Below are positions 1 through 9,175 of a stretch of 64,000 nt of DNA, piece by piece (position 1 is the first letter of the stretch; each line of letters opens with the position of its first letter). Source of the DNA: Burkholderiaceae bacterium 26 (GTDB taxonomy: Bacteria; Pseudomonadota; Gammaproteobacteria; Burkholderiales; Burkholderiaceae); contig JYOB01000005.1 of NCBI GenBank assembly GCA_000955795.1, forward strand, positions 34,786 to 98,785, read 5' to 3'. The position numbers were made by a program, and so were the translations under genes. The notes beneath the pieces are model-generated. The model made no database searches. It saw only the letters and a program-made list of their open reading frames with translations, and had not been told where the DNA came from.

Positions 1-509
1 TCGAGCGCGGCGTCGTCAAGGTCGGCGAAGAAATCGAAATCGTCGGTATCGCCATGGACGGCGACAAGCCGAAGATCGACAAGACGACCTGCACGGGCGT
101 GGAAATGTTCCGCAAGCTGCTCGACCAAGGTCAAGCAGGCGACAACGTCGGTATTCTGCTGCGCGGTACGAAGCGCGAAGACGTCCAGCGCGGCCAAGTG
201 CTGGCCAAGCCGGGCTCGATCAAGCCGCACACGGAATTCACGGGCGAGGTCTACATCCTGTCGAAGGATGAAGGCGGCCGTCACACGCCGTTCTTCAACA
301 ACTACCGCCCGCAGTTCTACTTCCGTACGACGGACGTGACTGGCTCGATCGCCCTGCCGGAAGGCAAGGAAATGGTCATGCCGGGCGACAACGTGTCGAT
401 CACCGTCAAGCTGATCGCCCCGATCGCCATGGAAGAAGGCCTGCGCTTCGCAATCCGTGAAGGCGGCCGTACCGTCGGCGCCGGCGTCGTCGCCAAGATC
501 CTGAAGTAA
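1..509 (+). CDS. tuf: Elongation factor Tu, C-terminal part (5' end cut by window edge)
   Basis: EF-Tu carries aminoacyl-tRNA to the ribosomal A site as a GTP complex. The reading frame is open from base 3, so the gene enters from outside the window. What is visible is most of domain 2 and all of domain 3: [55 protein letters not shown], and the C-terminal [18 protein letters not shown]. The GTPase domain is missing only because of the window edge. Compared with the E. coli protein as I recall it, the loop between EIVGI and TCTGVEM is about six residues longer ([12 protein letters not shown]). rpsJ follows after about 107 bases with no strong terminator between, which suits a str-type operon ending in tuf-rpsJ. 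Confidence 0.96.
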   Translation, partial: ERGVVKVGEEIEIVGIAMDGDKPKIDKTTCTGVEMFRKLLDQGQAGDNVGILLRGTKREDVQRGQVLAKPGSIKPHTEFTGEVYILSKDEGGRHTPFFNNYRPQFYFRTTDVTGSIALPEGKEMVMPGDNVSITVKLIAPIAMEEGLRFAIREGGRTVGAGVVAKILK

Positions 510-616
510 AAGGCGGATCGATGCGCTGTTCCTCGTAAGGGGTGCGGCGCATCGCTTGTTGCATCGCTCTTTCAATCTACCGGCGGCCCGGCCGCCATGC
601 TCTTTAAGGAAACATC

Positions 617-928
617 ATGCAGAACCAGAAGATCCGTATCCGCCTGAAGGCTTTCGACTATCGCCTGATCGACCAGTCGGCCGCCGAAATCGTTGAAACC
701 GCCAAGCGCACTGGCGCGATCGTCAAGGGCCCGGTGCCCCTGCCGACTCGCATCCAGCGTTTCGACGTTCTGCGTTCGCCGCACGTCAACAAGACCAGCC
801 GCGACCAGTTCGAGATCCGTACGCACCAGCGTCTGATGGACATCGTCGACCCGACGGACAAGACCGTTGATGCGCTGATGAAGCTGGACCTGCCGGCTGG
901 CGTGGACGTCGAGATCAAGCTGCAATAA
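617..928 (+). CDS. rpsJ: 30S ribosomal protein S10
   Basis: S10 is a small-subunit head protein and also NusE, the partner of NusB in antitermination. The 103 residues equal the family's usual length, with the typical N-terminus [11 protein letters not shown] and the motif [12 protein letters not shown]. An AAGGA ribosome site lies just upstream of the ATG. It sits directly behind tuf and is followed by two tandem hairpins, the second with a T tract. It is therefore transcribed with the str genes rather than heading the S10 operon as in E. coli. Confidence 0.98.
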   Translation: MQNQKIRIRLKAFDYRLIDQSAAEIVETAKRTGAIVKGPVPLPTRIQRFDVLRSPHVNKTSRDQFEIRTHQRLMDIVDPTDKTVDALMKLDLPAGVDVEIKLQ

Positions 929-964
929 GCAAGACAACGCTACCGGACCCTTCCGGTAACGGGC

Positions 965-998
965 AAACGGCGAGCCAAGTGCTCGCCGTTTTGCTTTT
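965..998 (+). terminator. Rho-independent terminator after rpsJ
   Basis: A perfect 11-bp stem (AAACGGCGAGC at 965-975 paired with GCTCGCCGTTT at 981-991) with a 5-base loop is followed by a T-rich tail. A second 7-bp hairpin (TACCGGA/TCCGGTA, 941-958) stands just before it. Together they separate rpsJ from rplC. Confidence 0.85.
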
Positions 999-1053
999 GA
1001 GCGTCGGATGTTGCATTGCACACGATGTCCGGAACACCATTCGGCAATCGCTC

Positions 1054-1082
1054 TTGCATATTGTCCGTAACCCGGATATATT
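1054..1082 (+). promoter_or_regulatory. Candidate sigma-70 promoter for the rplC-led ribosomal operon
   Basis: TTGCAT (1054-1059), a 17-base spacer and TATATT (1077-1082) match the sigma-70 pattern well. Transcription would start near 1090 and leave a leader of about 125 bases before rplC. That leader contains a CCCCT/AGGGG hairpin near 1092-1107 and a GGGCC/GGCC-type stem near 1115-1128. An autoregulatory role by L4 is possible by analogy with E. coli but is not shown by the sequence. Confidence 0.6.
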
Positions 1083-1214
1083 GTAGGGCTACCCCTTTAG
1101 TCAGGGGAGTGGGCGGGCCGTTTTGGCCTAGCGCTGTCTCTTTAGGCGCAGTCCAGTTCAAGATTCGTAGTATCAATCAGCCCCGGCCAATCGCAGCTGG
1201 GAATGGAGCAAACC

Positions 1215-1868
1215 ATGAGCCTTGGCCTTGTAGGTCGCAAGGTTGGCATGACCCGTATTTTCACGGACGACGGCGATTCGATTCCCGTCACCGTGCTCGA
1301 GGTCGGCGACAACCGCGTGACGCAAATCAAGACGGACGAGACCGACGGTTATACCGCGGTTCAAGTCACCTTCGGCACCCGACGCGCCAGCCGCGTCACC
1401 AAGCCGCTGGCGGGTCATCTCGCCAAAGCCGGCGTGGAAGCGGGCGAAGTCATCAAAGAATTCCGAGTGGATGCCGCTCGTGCCGCTGAATTCCAGCCTG
1501 GTGCGAACATCAGCGTCGACCTGTTCGAAGTCGGTCAGAAGATCGACGTCCAGGGTGTGACGATTGGTAAGGGCTACGCCGGTACCATCAAGCGTTACCA
1601 CTTCTCGTCGGGCCGCGCCTCGCACGGTAACTCGCGCTCGCACAACGTGCCGGGCTCGATCGGTATGGCGCAGGATCCGGGCCGCGTGTTCCCGGGCAAG
1701 CGCATGACCGGTCACATGGGTGACGTCACCCGTACCGTTCAAAACCTGGAAATCGCCAAGATTGACGCAGAGCGCAAGCTGCTGCTGGTCAAGGGTGCGA
1801 TTCCGGGCGCCAAGGGCGGTCAAGTCATCGTCACGCCGGCCGTGAAGGCCCGCGCCAAGAAGGCATAA
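1215..1868 (+). CDS. rplC: 50S ribosomal protein L3
   Basis: L3 is an early assembly protein near the peptidyl transferase centre. The 217 residues are close to the family length and start with the typical [14 protein letters not shown]. The segment [16 protein letters not shown] keeps the glutamine that the methylase PrmB modifies in enterobacteria. The ATG at 1215 is preferred over one at 1203, because a GGAG lies 8 bases before it and the upstream four codons are not part of the family. It is the first gene of the ribosomal super-operon here, with rplD 11 bases downstream. Confidence 0.97.
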   Translation: MSLGLVGRKVGMTRIFTDDGDSIPVTVLEVGDNRVTQIKTDETDGYTAVQVTFGTRRASRVTKPLAGHLAKAGVEAGEVIKEFRVDAARAAEFQPGANISVDLFEVGQKIDVQGVTIGKGYAGTIKRYHFSSGRASHGNSRSHNVPGSIGMAQDPGRVFPGKRMTGHMGDVTRTVQNLEIAKIDAERKLLLVKGAIPGAKGGQVIVTPAVKARAKKA

Positions 1869-1879
1869 GGAGCAAACGC

Positions 1880-2500
1880 ATGGAACTGAAGCTGCTCCAG
1901 GACAACGGTCAACTTGGCGCCGGCGTTGCTGCCTCGCCGGAAGTGTTCGGCCGTGACTACAACGAAGCCCTCGTTCACCAAGTCGTCGTCGCTTACCAGG
2001 CCAACGCTCGCAGCGGTAACCGTAAGCAGAAGGATCGTGAAGAGGTCAAGCACACGACCAAGAAGCCGTGGCGCCAAAAGGGTACGGGCCGCGCCCGTGC
2101 AGGTATGAGCTCCTCCCCGCTGTGGCGCGGGGGTGGTCGTATCTTCCCGAACAGCCCGGAAGAAAACTTCTCGCAGAAGGTCAACAAGAAGATGTACCGC
2201 GCCGGCATGCGCTCGATTTATTCGCAGCTTGCCCGTGAAGGTCGCATCAACGTCGTTGACAGCCTGTCCGTCGACGCGCCCAAAACCAAGCTGCTGGCCG
2301 ACAAGTTCCGCGCCATGGGCCTGGATTCGGTGCTCGTGATTACCGATAACCTGGACGAAAACCTCTTCCTGGCATCGCGCAACCTGGCGCACGTGCTCGT
2401 GGTTGAGCCGCGTCACGCCGACCCGCTGTCGCTCGTGCACTACAAAAAGGTGCTCGTGACCAAGGCAGCCGTCGCGCAGATCGAGGAGTTGCTGAAATGA
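1880..2500 (+). CDS. rplD: 50S ribosomal protein L4
   Basis: L4 lines the peptide exit tunnel and in E. coli represses its own operon by binding the S10 leader. The 206 residues match the family. The tunnel-loop region [20 protein letters not shown] and the C-terminal [11 protein letters not shown] are recognisable. Its stop overlaps the start of rplW by 4 bases (ATGA), which implies translational coupling. Because rpsJ is not in this transcript, any L4 feedback would have to act on the leader before rplC. Confidence 0.97.
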   Translation: MELKLLQDNGQLGAGVAASPEVFGRDYNEALVHQVVVAYQANARSGNRKQKDREEVKHTTKKPWRQKGTGRARAGMSSSPLWRGGGRIFPNSPEENFSQKVNKKMYRAGMRSIYSQLAREGRINVVDSLSVDAPKTKLLADKFRAMGLDSVLVITDNLDENLFLASRNLAHVLVVEPRHADPLSLVHYKKVLVTKAAVAQIEELLK

Positions 2501-2811
2501 CGCAAGTTGCCAAGAACGACCATCGCTTGATGCAGGTGCTGCTGGCGCCTGTGGTGTCTGAAAAGGCAACCCTGGTGGCCGAGAAGAACGAACAGGTCGT
2601 GTTCGAAGTGGCTCGCGACGCCAACAAGGGCGAAGTGAAGGCGGCTGTCGAACTGCTGTTCAAGGTCGAAGTCGAGTCCGTCCAGATCCTGAACCAGAAG
2701 GGCAAGCAAAAGCGCTTCGGTCGCTTCATGGGTCGTCGTGACCACGTGAAGAAGGCCTATGTTTCGCTGAAGCCGGGCCAGGAAATTAATTTTGAAGCGG
2801 AGGCCAAGTAA
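2497..2811 (+). CDS. rplW: 50S ribosomal protein L23
   Basis: L23 sits at the tunnel exit and is the docking site for trigger factor and SRP. The 104 residues show the usual features: an early [11 protein letters not shown], then [18 protein letters not shown], and [21 protein letters not shown] near the end. It is coupled to rplD by a 4-base overlap and lies 2 bases before rplB. Nothing is unusual. Confidence 0.97.
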   Translation: MTQVAKNDHRLMQVLLAPVVSEKATLVAEKNEQVVFEVARDANKGEVKAAVELLFKVEVESVQILNQKGKQKRFGRFMGRRDHVKKAYVSLKPGQEINFEAEAK

Positions 2812-2813
2812 TC

Positions 2814-3644
2814 ATGGCACTCGTCAAAACCAAGCCGACATCGCCGGGCCGCCGCTCGATGGTGAAGGTCGTTAACCCCGACCTTCACAAGGGCGCGCCG
2901 CACGCCCCGCTGCTGGAAAAGCAAATCCAGAAGTCGGGCCGTAACAACAACGGCCACATCACCACCCGTCACAAGGGCGGTGGTCACAAGCATCACTATC
3001 GCGTCGTCGACTTCAAGCGTAACGATAAGGACGGTATTCCGGCCAAGATCGAACGCCTGGAATACGACCCGAACCGTAGCGCCAACATCGCGCTCGTGCT
3101 GTTCGCTGACGGCGAGCGCCGCTACATCATCGCCCCGAAGGGCGCTGTGGTTGGCCAAGCCATTGCTAACGGCTCGGAAGCGCCGATCAAGGCCGGTAAC
3201 AACCTGCCGATCCGCAACATTCCGGTCGGTACGACGATCCACTGCGTGGAAATCCTGCCGGGCAAGGGTGCTCAAGTTGCCCGTTCGGCCGGCACGTCCG
3301 CCGTACTGCTGGCTCGCGAAGGCATCTACGCTCAAGTGCGTCTGCGCTCGGGTGAAGTGCGCCGCGTGCACATCGAGTGCCGCGCGACCATCGGTGAAGT
3401 CGGCAACGAAGAGCACAGCCTGCGCCAGATCGGCAAGGCCGGTGCAACCCGTTGGCGCGGTATTCGCCCGACCGTTCGCGGTGTGGTGATGAACCCGGTT
3501 GATCACCCGCATGGTGGTGGTGAAGGTAAGACTGCTGCTGGCCGTGATCCGGTGTCCCCGTGGGGCACGCCGACCAAGGGCTACCGCACCCGTCGTAACA
3601 AGCGCACTGACAGCATGATCGTTCAGCGCCGTCACAAGCGTTAA
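2814..3644 (+). CDS. rplB: 50S ribosomal protein L2
   Basis: L2 is needed for subunit association and peptidyl transfer. The 276 residues are normal. The C-terminal [13 protein letters not shown] contains the conserved histidine near the catalytic centre, and the N-terminal half has [17 protein letters not shown]. It begins two bases after rplW and ends 21 bases before rpsS, with a GGTAGGAG ribosome site between. Confidence 0.98.
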   Translation: MALVKTKPTSPGRRSMVKVVNPDLHKGAPHAPLLEKQIQKSGRNNNGHITTRHKGGGHKHHYRVVDFKRNDKDGIPAKIERLEYDPNRSANIALVLFADGERRYIIAPKGAVVGQAIANGSEAPIKAGNNLPIRNIPVGTTIHCVEILPGKGAQVARSAGTSAVLLAREGIYAQVRLRSGEVRRVHIECRATIGEVGNEEHSLRQIGKAGATRWRGIRPTVRGVVMNPVDHPHGGGEGKTAAGRDPVSPWGTPTKGYRTRRNKRTDSMIVQRRHKR

Positions 3645-3665
3645 TCGGTAGGTAGGAGCTTAGAT

Positions 3666-3941
3666 ATGACTCGTTCCGTAAAAAAGGGTCCTTTCATTGA
3701 CGCCCACCTGCTGAAGAAGGTTGAGGCGGCGGTGCAAACGAAGGACAAGAAGCCCATCAAGACTTGGTCGCGTCGTTCGACCATTCTGCCGGACTTCATC
3801 GGCTTGACGATCGCCGTTCATAACGGTCGTCAGCACGTGCCCGTGTATGTCACGGAAAACATGGTTGGCCACAAGCTCGGCGAATTTGCGCTCACGCGTA
3901 CGTTCAAGGGCCACGCTGCCGACAAGAAAGCGAAGCGATAA
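3666..3941 (+). CDS. rpsS: 30S ribosomal protein S19
   Basis: S19 forms a complex with S13 in the head of the small subunit and contacts the A-site tRNA. The 91 residues match the family, with [19 protein letters not shown] at the N-terminus, [14 protein letters not shown] in the middle and [12 protein letters not shown] near the end. It has a GGAG site upstream, and rplV follows after 9 bases. Confidence 0.98.
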   Translation: MTRSVKKGPFIDAHLLKKVEAAVQTKDKKPIKTWSRRSTILPDFIGLTIAVHNGRQHVPVYVTENMVGHKLGEFALTRTFKGHAADKKAKR

Positions 3942-3950
3942 GGGGCAATC

Positions 3951-4280
3951 ATGGAAGTTAAAGCGATTCATCGCGGCGCCCGTATCTCCGCACAGAAGAC
4001 GCGCCTGGTTGCTGACCAGATCCGCGGCCTGTCGATCGAGCGCGCGCTCAACGTGCTGACGTTCAGCCCGAAGAAGGCGGCTGGCATCGTGAAGAAGGTG
4101 GTTGAGTCCGCCATCGCGAACGCCGAGCACAATGAAGGCGCCGATATCGACGAGCTGAAGGTCAAGTCGATCTACATCGACAAGGCCACGTCGCTCAAGC
4201 GCTTCACGGCGCGTGCGAAGGGCCGTGGCAACCGCATCGAGAAACAAACCTGTCACATCACTGTGACGCTGGGCAACTAA
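3951..4280 (+). CDS. rplV: 50S ribosomal protein L22
   Basis: L22 has a long hairpin that narrows the exit tunnel; changes there affect macrolide binding in other bacteria. The 109 residues include [20 protein letters not shown] and the hairpin tip region [20 protein letters not shown]. No duplication or deletion is evident in the hairpin. It lies between rpsS and rpsC with about 9-base gaps on both sides. Confidence 0.98.
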   Translation: MEVKAIHRGARISAQKTRLVADQIRGLSIERALNVLTFSPKKAAGIVKKVVESAIANAEHNEGADIDELKVKSIYIDKATSLKRFTARAKGRGNRIEKQTCHITVTLGN

Positions 4281-4289
4281 GGGGTCACG

Positions 4290-5084
4290 ATGGGACAGAA
4301 GATTCATCCGACTGGCTTCCGTCTGGCTGTCAGCCGTAACTGGGCATCGCGTTGGTACGCGAGCAATACCCAGTTTGCCGGCATGCTCAAGGAAGACATC
4401 GAGGTTCGCGAGTTTCTGAAGAAAAAGCTGAAGAACGCGTCGGTGGGCCGCGTGGTCATCGAGCGTCCGGCCAAGAATGCTCGTATCACCATTTACAGCT
4501 CGCGTCCGGGCGTGGTGATCGGCAAGAAGGGCGAGGACATCGAGCTGCTGAAGGCTGAGCTGCAACGTCGCATGGGCGTGCCCGTGCACGTGAACATCGA
4601 AGAAATCCGCAAGCCGGAAGTCGATGCACAGCTGATCGCCGATTCGATCACGCAGCAGCTCGAGCGCCGCATCATGTTCCGTCGCGCAATGAAGCGCGCG
4701 ATGCAGAACGCGATGCGTCTGGGTGCCCAGGGCATCAAGATCATGAGCTCGGGCCGTCTGAACGGCATCGAAATCGCCCGTACCGAGTGGTACCGCGAAG
4801 GCCGTGTGCCCCTGCACACGCTGCGCGCCGATATCGACTACGGCTTCTCCGAAGCGGAAACCACCTACGGCATCATCGGTGTCAAGGTGTGGGTGTACAA
4901 GGGTGACCACCTCGGTCGCAACGACGCACCCGTCGTGGAAGAGCCGCAAGAAGAGCGTCGCAAGCGTCCGGGTCGCCCGGAAGGTCGTCGCCGTGAGGGC
5001 GAGGGTCGCCCGGCCGGTCAGCGCCGCGGTGCTGGTGCTGGTGCAGGTGCCCGTCGTGGCGCCGACGCCAAGACTGGAGAATAA
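4290..5084 (+). CDS. rpsC: 30S ribosomal protein S3 with basic C-terminal tail
   Basis: S3 helps form the mRNA entry channel. The family body is complete: [11 protein letters not shown] at the start, a type-II KH domain with [14 protein letters not shown] around residues 70-85, and the C-terminal domain ending near [10 protein letters not shown]. At 264 residues it is about 30 longer than the E. coli protein (233). The excess is a low-complexity tail rich in Arg, Gly, Ala and Glu (from about residue 212), likely disordered. A similar tail is plausible in related betaproteobacteria. rplP begins 2 bases after the stop. Confidence 0.97.
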   Translation: MGQKIHPTGFRLAVSRNWASRWYASNTQFAGMLKEDIEVREFLKKKLKNASVGRVVIERPAKNARITIYSSRPGVVIGKKGEDIELLKAELQRRMGVPVHVNIEEIRKPEVDAQLIADSITQQLERRIMFRRAMKRAMQNAMRLGAQGIKIMSSGRLNGIEIARTEWYREGRVPLHTLRADIDYGFSEAETTYGIIGVKVWVYKGDHLGRNDAPVVEEPQEERRKRPGRPEGRRREGEGRPAGQRRGAGAGAGARRGADAKTGE

Positions 5085-5086
5085 AC

Positions 5087-5503
5087 ATGCTGCAACCTAA
5101 GCGCAGGAAGTACCGCAAGGAGCAGAAGGGCCGTAACACCGGTATCGCGACGCGCGGCAACGCAGTCTCGTTCGGCGAATTCGGTCTGAAGGCGATGGGC
5201 CGTGGCCGTTTGACCGCGCGTCAGATTGAGTCGGCGCGTCGTGCGATGACCCGTCACATCAAGCGTGGCGGCCGCATTTGGATCCGGATTTTCCCGGACA
5301 AGCCGATCTCGAAGAAGCCTGCCGAAGTCCGTATGGGTAACGGTAAGGGCAACCCGGAATACTACGTGGCTGAAATTCAGCCGGGCAAGATGCTGTACGA
5401 AATGGACGGCGTTGGCGAAGAACTGGCACGCGAGGCATTTCGCCTGGCCGCTGCCAAGCTGCCGATCGCGACCAGCTTCGTGGTGCGTCAGGTCGGAACG
5501 TAA
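5087..5503 (+). CDS. rplP: 50S ribosomal protein L16
   Basis: L16 organises the A-site region of the large subunit. The 138 residues start with [17 protein letters not shown] and contain [23 protein letters not shown], both diagnostic. The [24 protein letters not shown] region holds the arginine-flanked loop that is hydroxylated in some bacteria. It overlaps nothing and is followed by rpmC after 12 bases with an AAGGAG site. Confidence 0.98.
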   Translation: MLQPKRRKYRKEQKGRNTGIATRGNAVSFGEFGLKAMGRGRLTARQIESARRAMTRHIKRGGRIWIRIFPDKPISKKPAEVRMGNGKGNPEYYVAEIQPGKMLYEMDGVGEELAREAFRLAAAKLPIATSFVVRQVGT

Positions 5504-5515
5504 GGAGCACACACC

Positions 5516-5710
5516 ATGAAAGCATCCGAACTGCGCGACAAAGATGTCGCCGGGCTGAACCAGGAGCTCTCCGAGCTGCTGAAGGCCCAATTTGGCCTGC
5601 GCATGCAAAAAGCGACGCAACAGCTGCAGAACACCAGCCAGCTGAAGAAGGTGCGTCGTGACATCGCGCGTGTCCGCACCGTGCTGGGCCAGAAGGGGAA
5701 CCAGAAATGA
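5516..5710 (+). CDS. rpmC: 50S ribosomal protein L29
   Basis: L29 lies at the tunnel exit beside L23. The 64-residue, mainly helical protein has the typical start [20 protein letters not shown] and the [24 protein letters not shown] segment. Its stop codon overlaps the rpsQ start by 4 bases (ATGA). Length and context are normal. Confidence 0.97.
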   Translation: MKASELRDKDVAGLNQELSELLKAQFGLRMQKATQQLQNTSQLKKVRRDIARVRTVLGQKGNQK

Positions 5711-5976
5711 CTGAAGCCGCAACGTCCCTGAAGCGCACGCTCGTCGGTCGCGTTGTCAGCAACAAGATGGACAAGACCGTCACGGTCCTGATCGAAAACC
5801 GCGTCAAGCATCCGCTGTACGGCAAGTACGTGGTGCGCTCGAAGAAGTACCACGCGCACGACGAAGCCAACCAGTACAACGAAGGCGACAAGGTTGAGAT
5901 CACGGAATCGCGTCCGCTGTCCCGCACGAAGTCGTGGGTGGTGTCGCGTCTGCTTGAAGCTGCACGCGTGATCTAA
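5707..5976 (+). CDS. rpsQ: 30S ribosomal protein S17
   Basis: S17 is a primary 16S rRNA binder with an OB-fold. The 89 residues show [36 protein letters not shown] and the final [18 protein letters not shown], all typical. It is the last gene before a 268-base gap that carries a candidate promoter and a long hairpin, so it closes the S10-type part of the super-operon. Confidence 0.98.
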   Translation: MTEAATSLKRTLVGRVVSNKMDKTVTVLIENRVKHPLYGKYVVRSKKYHAHDEANQYNEGDKVEITESRPLSRTKSWVVSRLLEAARVI

Positions 5977-6000
5977 AACAACAGCGGACTAGTTTGCTGT

Positions 6001-6037
6001 TGCAAGACCGAGATTATGTGATATAGTCTCGGTCTTT
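6001..6037 (+). promoter_or_regulatory. Candidate promoter embedded in a 10-bp hairpin between rpsQ and rplN
   Basis: TTGCAA (6001-6006), a 16-base spacer and TATAGT (6023-6028) fit a sigma-70 promoter. The same bases form a perfect inverted repeat, AAGACCGAGA (6005-6014) and TCTCGGTCTT (6028-6037), with the -10 box in the loop and a pyrimidine-rich stretch after it. The hairpin could act as a terminator for transcripts coming from rpsQ, while the promoter restarts the spc-type part. The remaining leader to rplN is about 200 bases with no open reading frame of note. Confidence 0.5.
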
Positions 6038-6244
6038 CCCTTTGTGAGGGTGGCCGGCAAATCAGCTGGTGGCTCGGGTGAGGGGAAAAAGCGAATGGGC
6101 CAGGCGGCAATTGCCGTCGGGCAGCTACCGACTTCAAGTTGATCAACCCAATCGCAGTTGGCGCAATGCCAGCAGCCGGCGGGACCAAGACTGATCGCCT
6201 CTGCGCATTGTGCGTTTGGCGAATTAAGTTGGGACGAGAACACC

Positions 6245-6613
6245 ATGATTCAGACAGAAAGCCGGCTCGAAGTGGCCGATAACACGGGTGCGCGTGAAGT
6301 CATGTGCATCAAGGTGCTGGGCGGTTCGAAGCGCCGCTACGCCAGCGTCGGCGACATCATCAAGGTCAGCGTCAAGGATGCTGCCCCGCGTGGTCGCGTG
6401 AAGAAGGGCGATATCTACAACGCCGTGGTGGTGCGTACCGCCAAGGGCGTGCGCCGTCCTGACGGCTCGCTCATCAAGTTCGACGGCAATGCCGCCGTGC
6501 TGCTGAACACCAAGCTTGAGCCGATCGGCACCCGCATTTTTGGGCCGGTCACTCGCGAACTCCGTACCGAGCGCTTCATGAAGATCGTGTCGCTCGCGCC
6601 GGAAGTGCTGTAA
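6245..6613 (+). CDS. rplN: 50S ribosomal protein L14
   Basis: L14 contacts L19 and forms an intersubunit bridge. The 122 residues match the family exactly in length and start [19 protein letters not shown], with [22 protein letters not shown] following. In-frame codons upstream to 6158 are not part of the family, so the ATG at 6245 is used. It is the first gene after the regulatory gap, the position it has at the head of the spc operon in E. coli. Confidence 0.97.
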   Translation: MIQTESRLEVADNTGAREVMCIKVLGGSKRRYASVGDIIKVSVKDAAPRGRVKKGDIYNAVVVRTAKGVRRPDGSLIKFDGNAAVLLNTKLEPIGTRIFGPVTRELRTERFMKIVSLAPEVL

Positions 6614-6624
6614 TCGGAGGCCGC

Positions 6625-6933
6625 ATGAACAAGATTCGCAAGGGCGATCGCGTCATCGTCCGTACCGGTAAAGACAAGGGCAAGCAAGGTACTGTGCTGG
6701 CCGTGCTCGCCGAGCATGTGACGGTTGAAGGCGTGAACGTTGCCAAGAAGCACGTGCGCCCGAACCCGATGCTGGGTACCACGGGTGGTGTGGTCGACAA
6801 GGTTATGCCCATCCATATTTCGAACGTTGCGCTCGTGGATGCCAATGGCAAGCCGTCGCGCGTCGGCATCAAGGTTGAAGGCGGCGTGAAGACGCGCGTG
6901 CTGAAGACCACCGGTGCTGCCGTCGGCGCTTGA
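6625..6933 (+). CDS. rplX: 50S ribosomal protein L24
   Basis: L24 is an assembly initiator of the large subunit. The 102 residues start [20 protein letters not shown], the KOW motif, and continue with [22 protein letters not shown] site precedes the start. rplE follows after 26 bases. Confidence 0.97.
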   Translation: MNKIRKGDRVIVRTGKDKGKQGTVLAVLAEHVTVEGVNVAKKHVRPNPMLGTTGGVVDKVMPIHISNVALVDANGKPSRVGIKVEGGVKTRVLKTTGAAVGA

Positions 6934-6959
6934 TTCTGGGCAATAGAGAGGAGTTGAGC

Positions 6960-7502
6960 ATGACTGCACGTCTGCAAGAGTTTTACAAAGAGAAGGTTGT
7001 GCCCGAACTGATCAAGCAGTTTGGCTACAAGTCTGTAATGGAAGTGCCGCGTATCACCAAGATCACCCTGAACATGGGTCTTGGCGAAGCCATCAATGAC
7101 AAGAAAGTCATTGAGCACGCCACGGGCGACCTGATCAAGATCGCTGGTCAGAAGCCCATCGTGACGAAGGCCCGCAAGGCTATCGCCGGCTTCAAGATCC
7201 GTCAGGGTTACCCGATCGGCACGATGGTCACGCTGCGTGGCCAACGTATGTACGAATTCCTGGATCGCTTCATCACTGTGTCGCTGCCCCGCGTGCGCGA
7301 CTTCCGTGGTGTGTCTGGCAAGGCGTTCGATGGTCGTGGCAACTACAACATCGGTGTGAAAGAGCAAATCATTTTCCCCGAGATTGAATACGACAAGATC
7401 GACGCACTCCGTGGTCTGAATATCAGCATCACGACGACTGCGAAGAACGACGAGGAAGCGAAGGCGCTCCTCAACGCGTTCAAGTTCCCGTTCCGTAATT
7501 AA
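6960..7502 (+). CDS. rplE: 50S ribosomal protein L5
   Basis: L5 binds 5S rRNA and the P-site tRNA. The 180 residues equal the usual length, starting [19 protein letters not shown] and containing [16 protein letters not shown] and [18 protein letters not shown]. The ATG at 6960 is chosen because GAGGAG lies 7-12 bases before it and upstream in-frame codons are alien to the family. Confidence 0.97.
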   Translation: MTARLQEFYKEKVVPELIKQFGYKSVMEVPRITKITLNMGLGEAINDKKVIEHATGDLIKIAGQKPIVTKARKAIAGFKIRQGYPIGTMVTLRGQRMYEFLDRFITVSLPRVRDFRGVSGKAFDGRGNYNIGVKEQIIFPEIEYDKIDALRGLNISITTTAKNDEEAKALLNAFKFPFRN

Positions 7503-7511
7503 GGGGTTACC

Positions 7512-7817
7512 GTGGCTAAATTGTCTCTGATCGAACGCGAGAAGAAGCGTGCCAAGCTCGTGGCCAAGTACGCTGAGAAGCGCGCCGCTCTCGAAGCCAT
7601 CGTGGCCGACCAAAGCAAGTCGGAAGAAGAGCGCTACGAAGCGCGTCTGAAGTTGCAAGCGCTGCCGCGCAATGCAAATCCGACTCGTCAGCGCAACCGC
7701 TGCTCGATCACCGGTCGTCCCCGCGGTACGTTCCGTAAGTTCGGCCTGGCGCGTAACAAGCTCCGCGAGATCGCCTTCAAGGGCGAGATCCCGGGTCTGA
7801 CGAAAGCCAGCTGGTAA
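7512..7817 (+). CDS. rpsN: 30S ribosomal protein S14, zinc-free long form, GTG start
   Basis: S14 lies in the head of the small subunit. At 101 residues it is the long type. The zinc-binding CxxC pairs of the short type are absent; [25 protein letters not shown] has only one cysteine. The start is GTG with AAGGGG a few bases upstream. It lies in the normal place between rplE and rpsH. Confidence 0.97.
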   Translation: MAKLSLIEREKKRAKLVAKYAEKRAALEAIVADQSKSEEERYEARLKLQALPRNANPTRQRNRCSITGRPRGTFRKFGLARNKLREIAFKGEIPGLTKASW

Positions 7818-7844
7818 TCACGCACAGGCTACAGGAGAAACAGT

Positions 7845-8240
7845 ATGAGCATGAGCGATCCGATCGCCGATATGCTGACGCGTATCCGCAACGCGCAAGC
7901 GGTGGAAAAAGCGTCGGTGGTCATGCCGTCGTCGAAGCTGAAGGTGGCAATCGCCAAAGTCCTGAAGGACGAAGGCTACATCGACGAATTCGCCGTGACC
8001 GAGCAGGGTGGCAAGTCCACGCTGACGATTGGTCTGAAGTACTACGCTGGCCGTCCGGTCATCGAGCGCCTGGAGCGCGTCTCGAAGCCTGGTCTGCGTG
8101 TGTACAAGGGCCGTAATGAAATCCCGCAAGTGATGAACGGCCTGGGTGTCGCCATCATCTCGACCCCCCAGGGTCTGATGACGGACCGCCGCGCCCGCGC
8201 AACCGGTGTCGGTGGCGAAGTCATTTGCTACGTCGCCTAA
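7845..8240 (+). CDS. rpsH: 30S ribosomal protein S8
   Basis: S8 binds the central domain of 16S rRNA and in E. coli represses the spc operon at the rplE message. The 131 residues begin [18 protein letters not shown] and end with the conserved [20 protein letters not shown] precedes the start by about 9 bases. Whether an S8-type target exists at rplE here was not established. Confidence 0.98.
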   Translation: MSMSDPIADMLTRIRNAQAVEKASVVMPSSKLKVAIAKVLKDEGYIDEFAVTEQGGKSTLTIGLKYYAGRPVIERLERVSKPGLRVYKGRNEIPQVMNGLGVAIISTPQGLMTDRRARATGVGGEVICYVA

Positions 8241-8252
8241 GGGAGGGGAACC

Positions 8253-8786
8253 ATGTCTCGCGTAGGTAAGGCCCCCATCGCGCTGCCCAAGGGCGCAGAA
8301 GTCAATTTCGCAGGTGGTCTGCTGACCGTTAAGGGCCCGCTGGGCACTCTGACGCAGCCGATTCACTCGCTTGTCAAGGTCAACACCGACAACGGCACGA
8401 TCACGTTCGCGCCGGCAGATGAGTCGCGTGAAGCCAATGCGCTGCAAGGTACGATGCGCGCCCTGACGGCCAACATGGTCAAGGGTGTGACGACGGGCTT
8501 TGAGCGCAAGTTGAACCTGGTCGGCGTGGGTTACCGTGCATCGGTTCAGGGCACTGCTCTGAAGCTGCAACTCGGTTTCTCGCACGACGTGATCCATGAG
8601 ATGCCGGAAGGCGTGAAGGCGGAAACGCCGACGCAGACCGAGATCATCATCAAGGGTTCGGACAAGCAAAAAGTTGGTCAGGTCGCCGCTGAAGTGCGTG
8701 GTTATCGTCCGCCGGAGCCCTACAAGGGCAAGGGTGTGCGCTACGCAGATGAGCGTGTGATCCTGAAGGAAACCAAGAAGAAGTAA
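8253..8786 (+). CDS. rplF: 50S ribosomal protein L6
   Basis: L6 sits near the sarcin-ricin loop and factor site. The 177 residues are usual: [35 protein letters not shown] and the C-terminal [16 protein letters not shown]. It starts 12 bases after rpsH behind GGGAGGGG. Confidence 0.98.
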   Translation: MSRVGKAPIALPKGAEVNFAGGLLTVKGPLGTLTQPIHSLVKVNTDNGTITFAPADESREANALQGTMRALTANMVKGVTTGFERKLNLVGVGYRASVQGTALKLQLGFSHDVIHEMPEGVKAETPTQTEIIIKGSDKQKVGQVAAEVRGYRPPEPYKGKGVRYADERVILKETKKK

Positions 8787-8797
8787 GGGTGCACATC

Positions 8798-9154
8798 ATG
8801 AACAAAAATGACTCGCGTCTGCGCCGTGCACGTCAGACCCGCCTGAAAATTGCGGAACTGAGCGTCGCCCGTCTGGCTGTGCACCGTACGAACCTGCACA
8901 TTTATGCGCAGGTCTTCTCGGAAGATGGCACCAAGGTCCTGGCTTCGGCCTCGACGGCGGAAGCCGAAGTCCGCAAGGAACTGAACGGCAACGGTGGCAA
9001 CACTGCTGCTGCCACCCTGGTGGGTAAGCGTATCGCTGAGAAGGCGAAGGCTGCCGGCATCGAAGCCGTGGCGTTCGATCGCTCGGGTTTCCGTTATCAC
9101 GGTCGCGTGAAGGCTCTGGCCGACGCGGCACGCGAAGCTGGCCTGAAGTTCTAA
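8798..9154 (+). CDS. rplR: 50S ribosomal protein L18
   Basis: L18 binds 5S rRNA with L5 and L25. The 118 residues begin [18 protein letters not shown] and end in [24 protein letters not shown], both typical. The ATG at 8798 is preferred over an upstream in-frame GTG at 8789, which would add only three unmatched residues and lies on top of the likely ribosome site. Confidence 0.97.
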   Translation: MNKNDSRLRRARQTRLKIAELSVARLAVHRTNLHIYAQVFSEDGTKVLASASTAEAEVRKELNGNGGNTAAATLVGKRIAEKAKAAGIEAVAFDRSGFRYHGRVKALADAAREAGLKF

Positions 9155-9175
9155 GCCGGCATAGAGGATATCGTC

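Noticed and set aside
6040-6244. Small gene or tRNA in the rpsQ-rplN gap
   Set aside because: No cloverleaf or T-loop consensus, and the open frame here is only the upstream extension of rplN.
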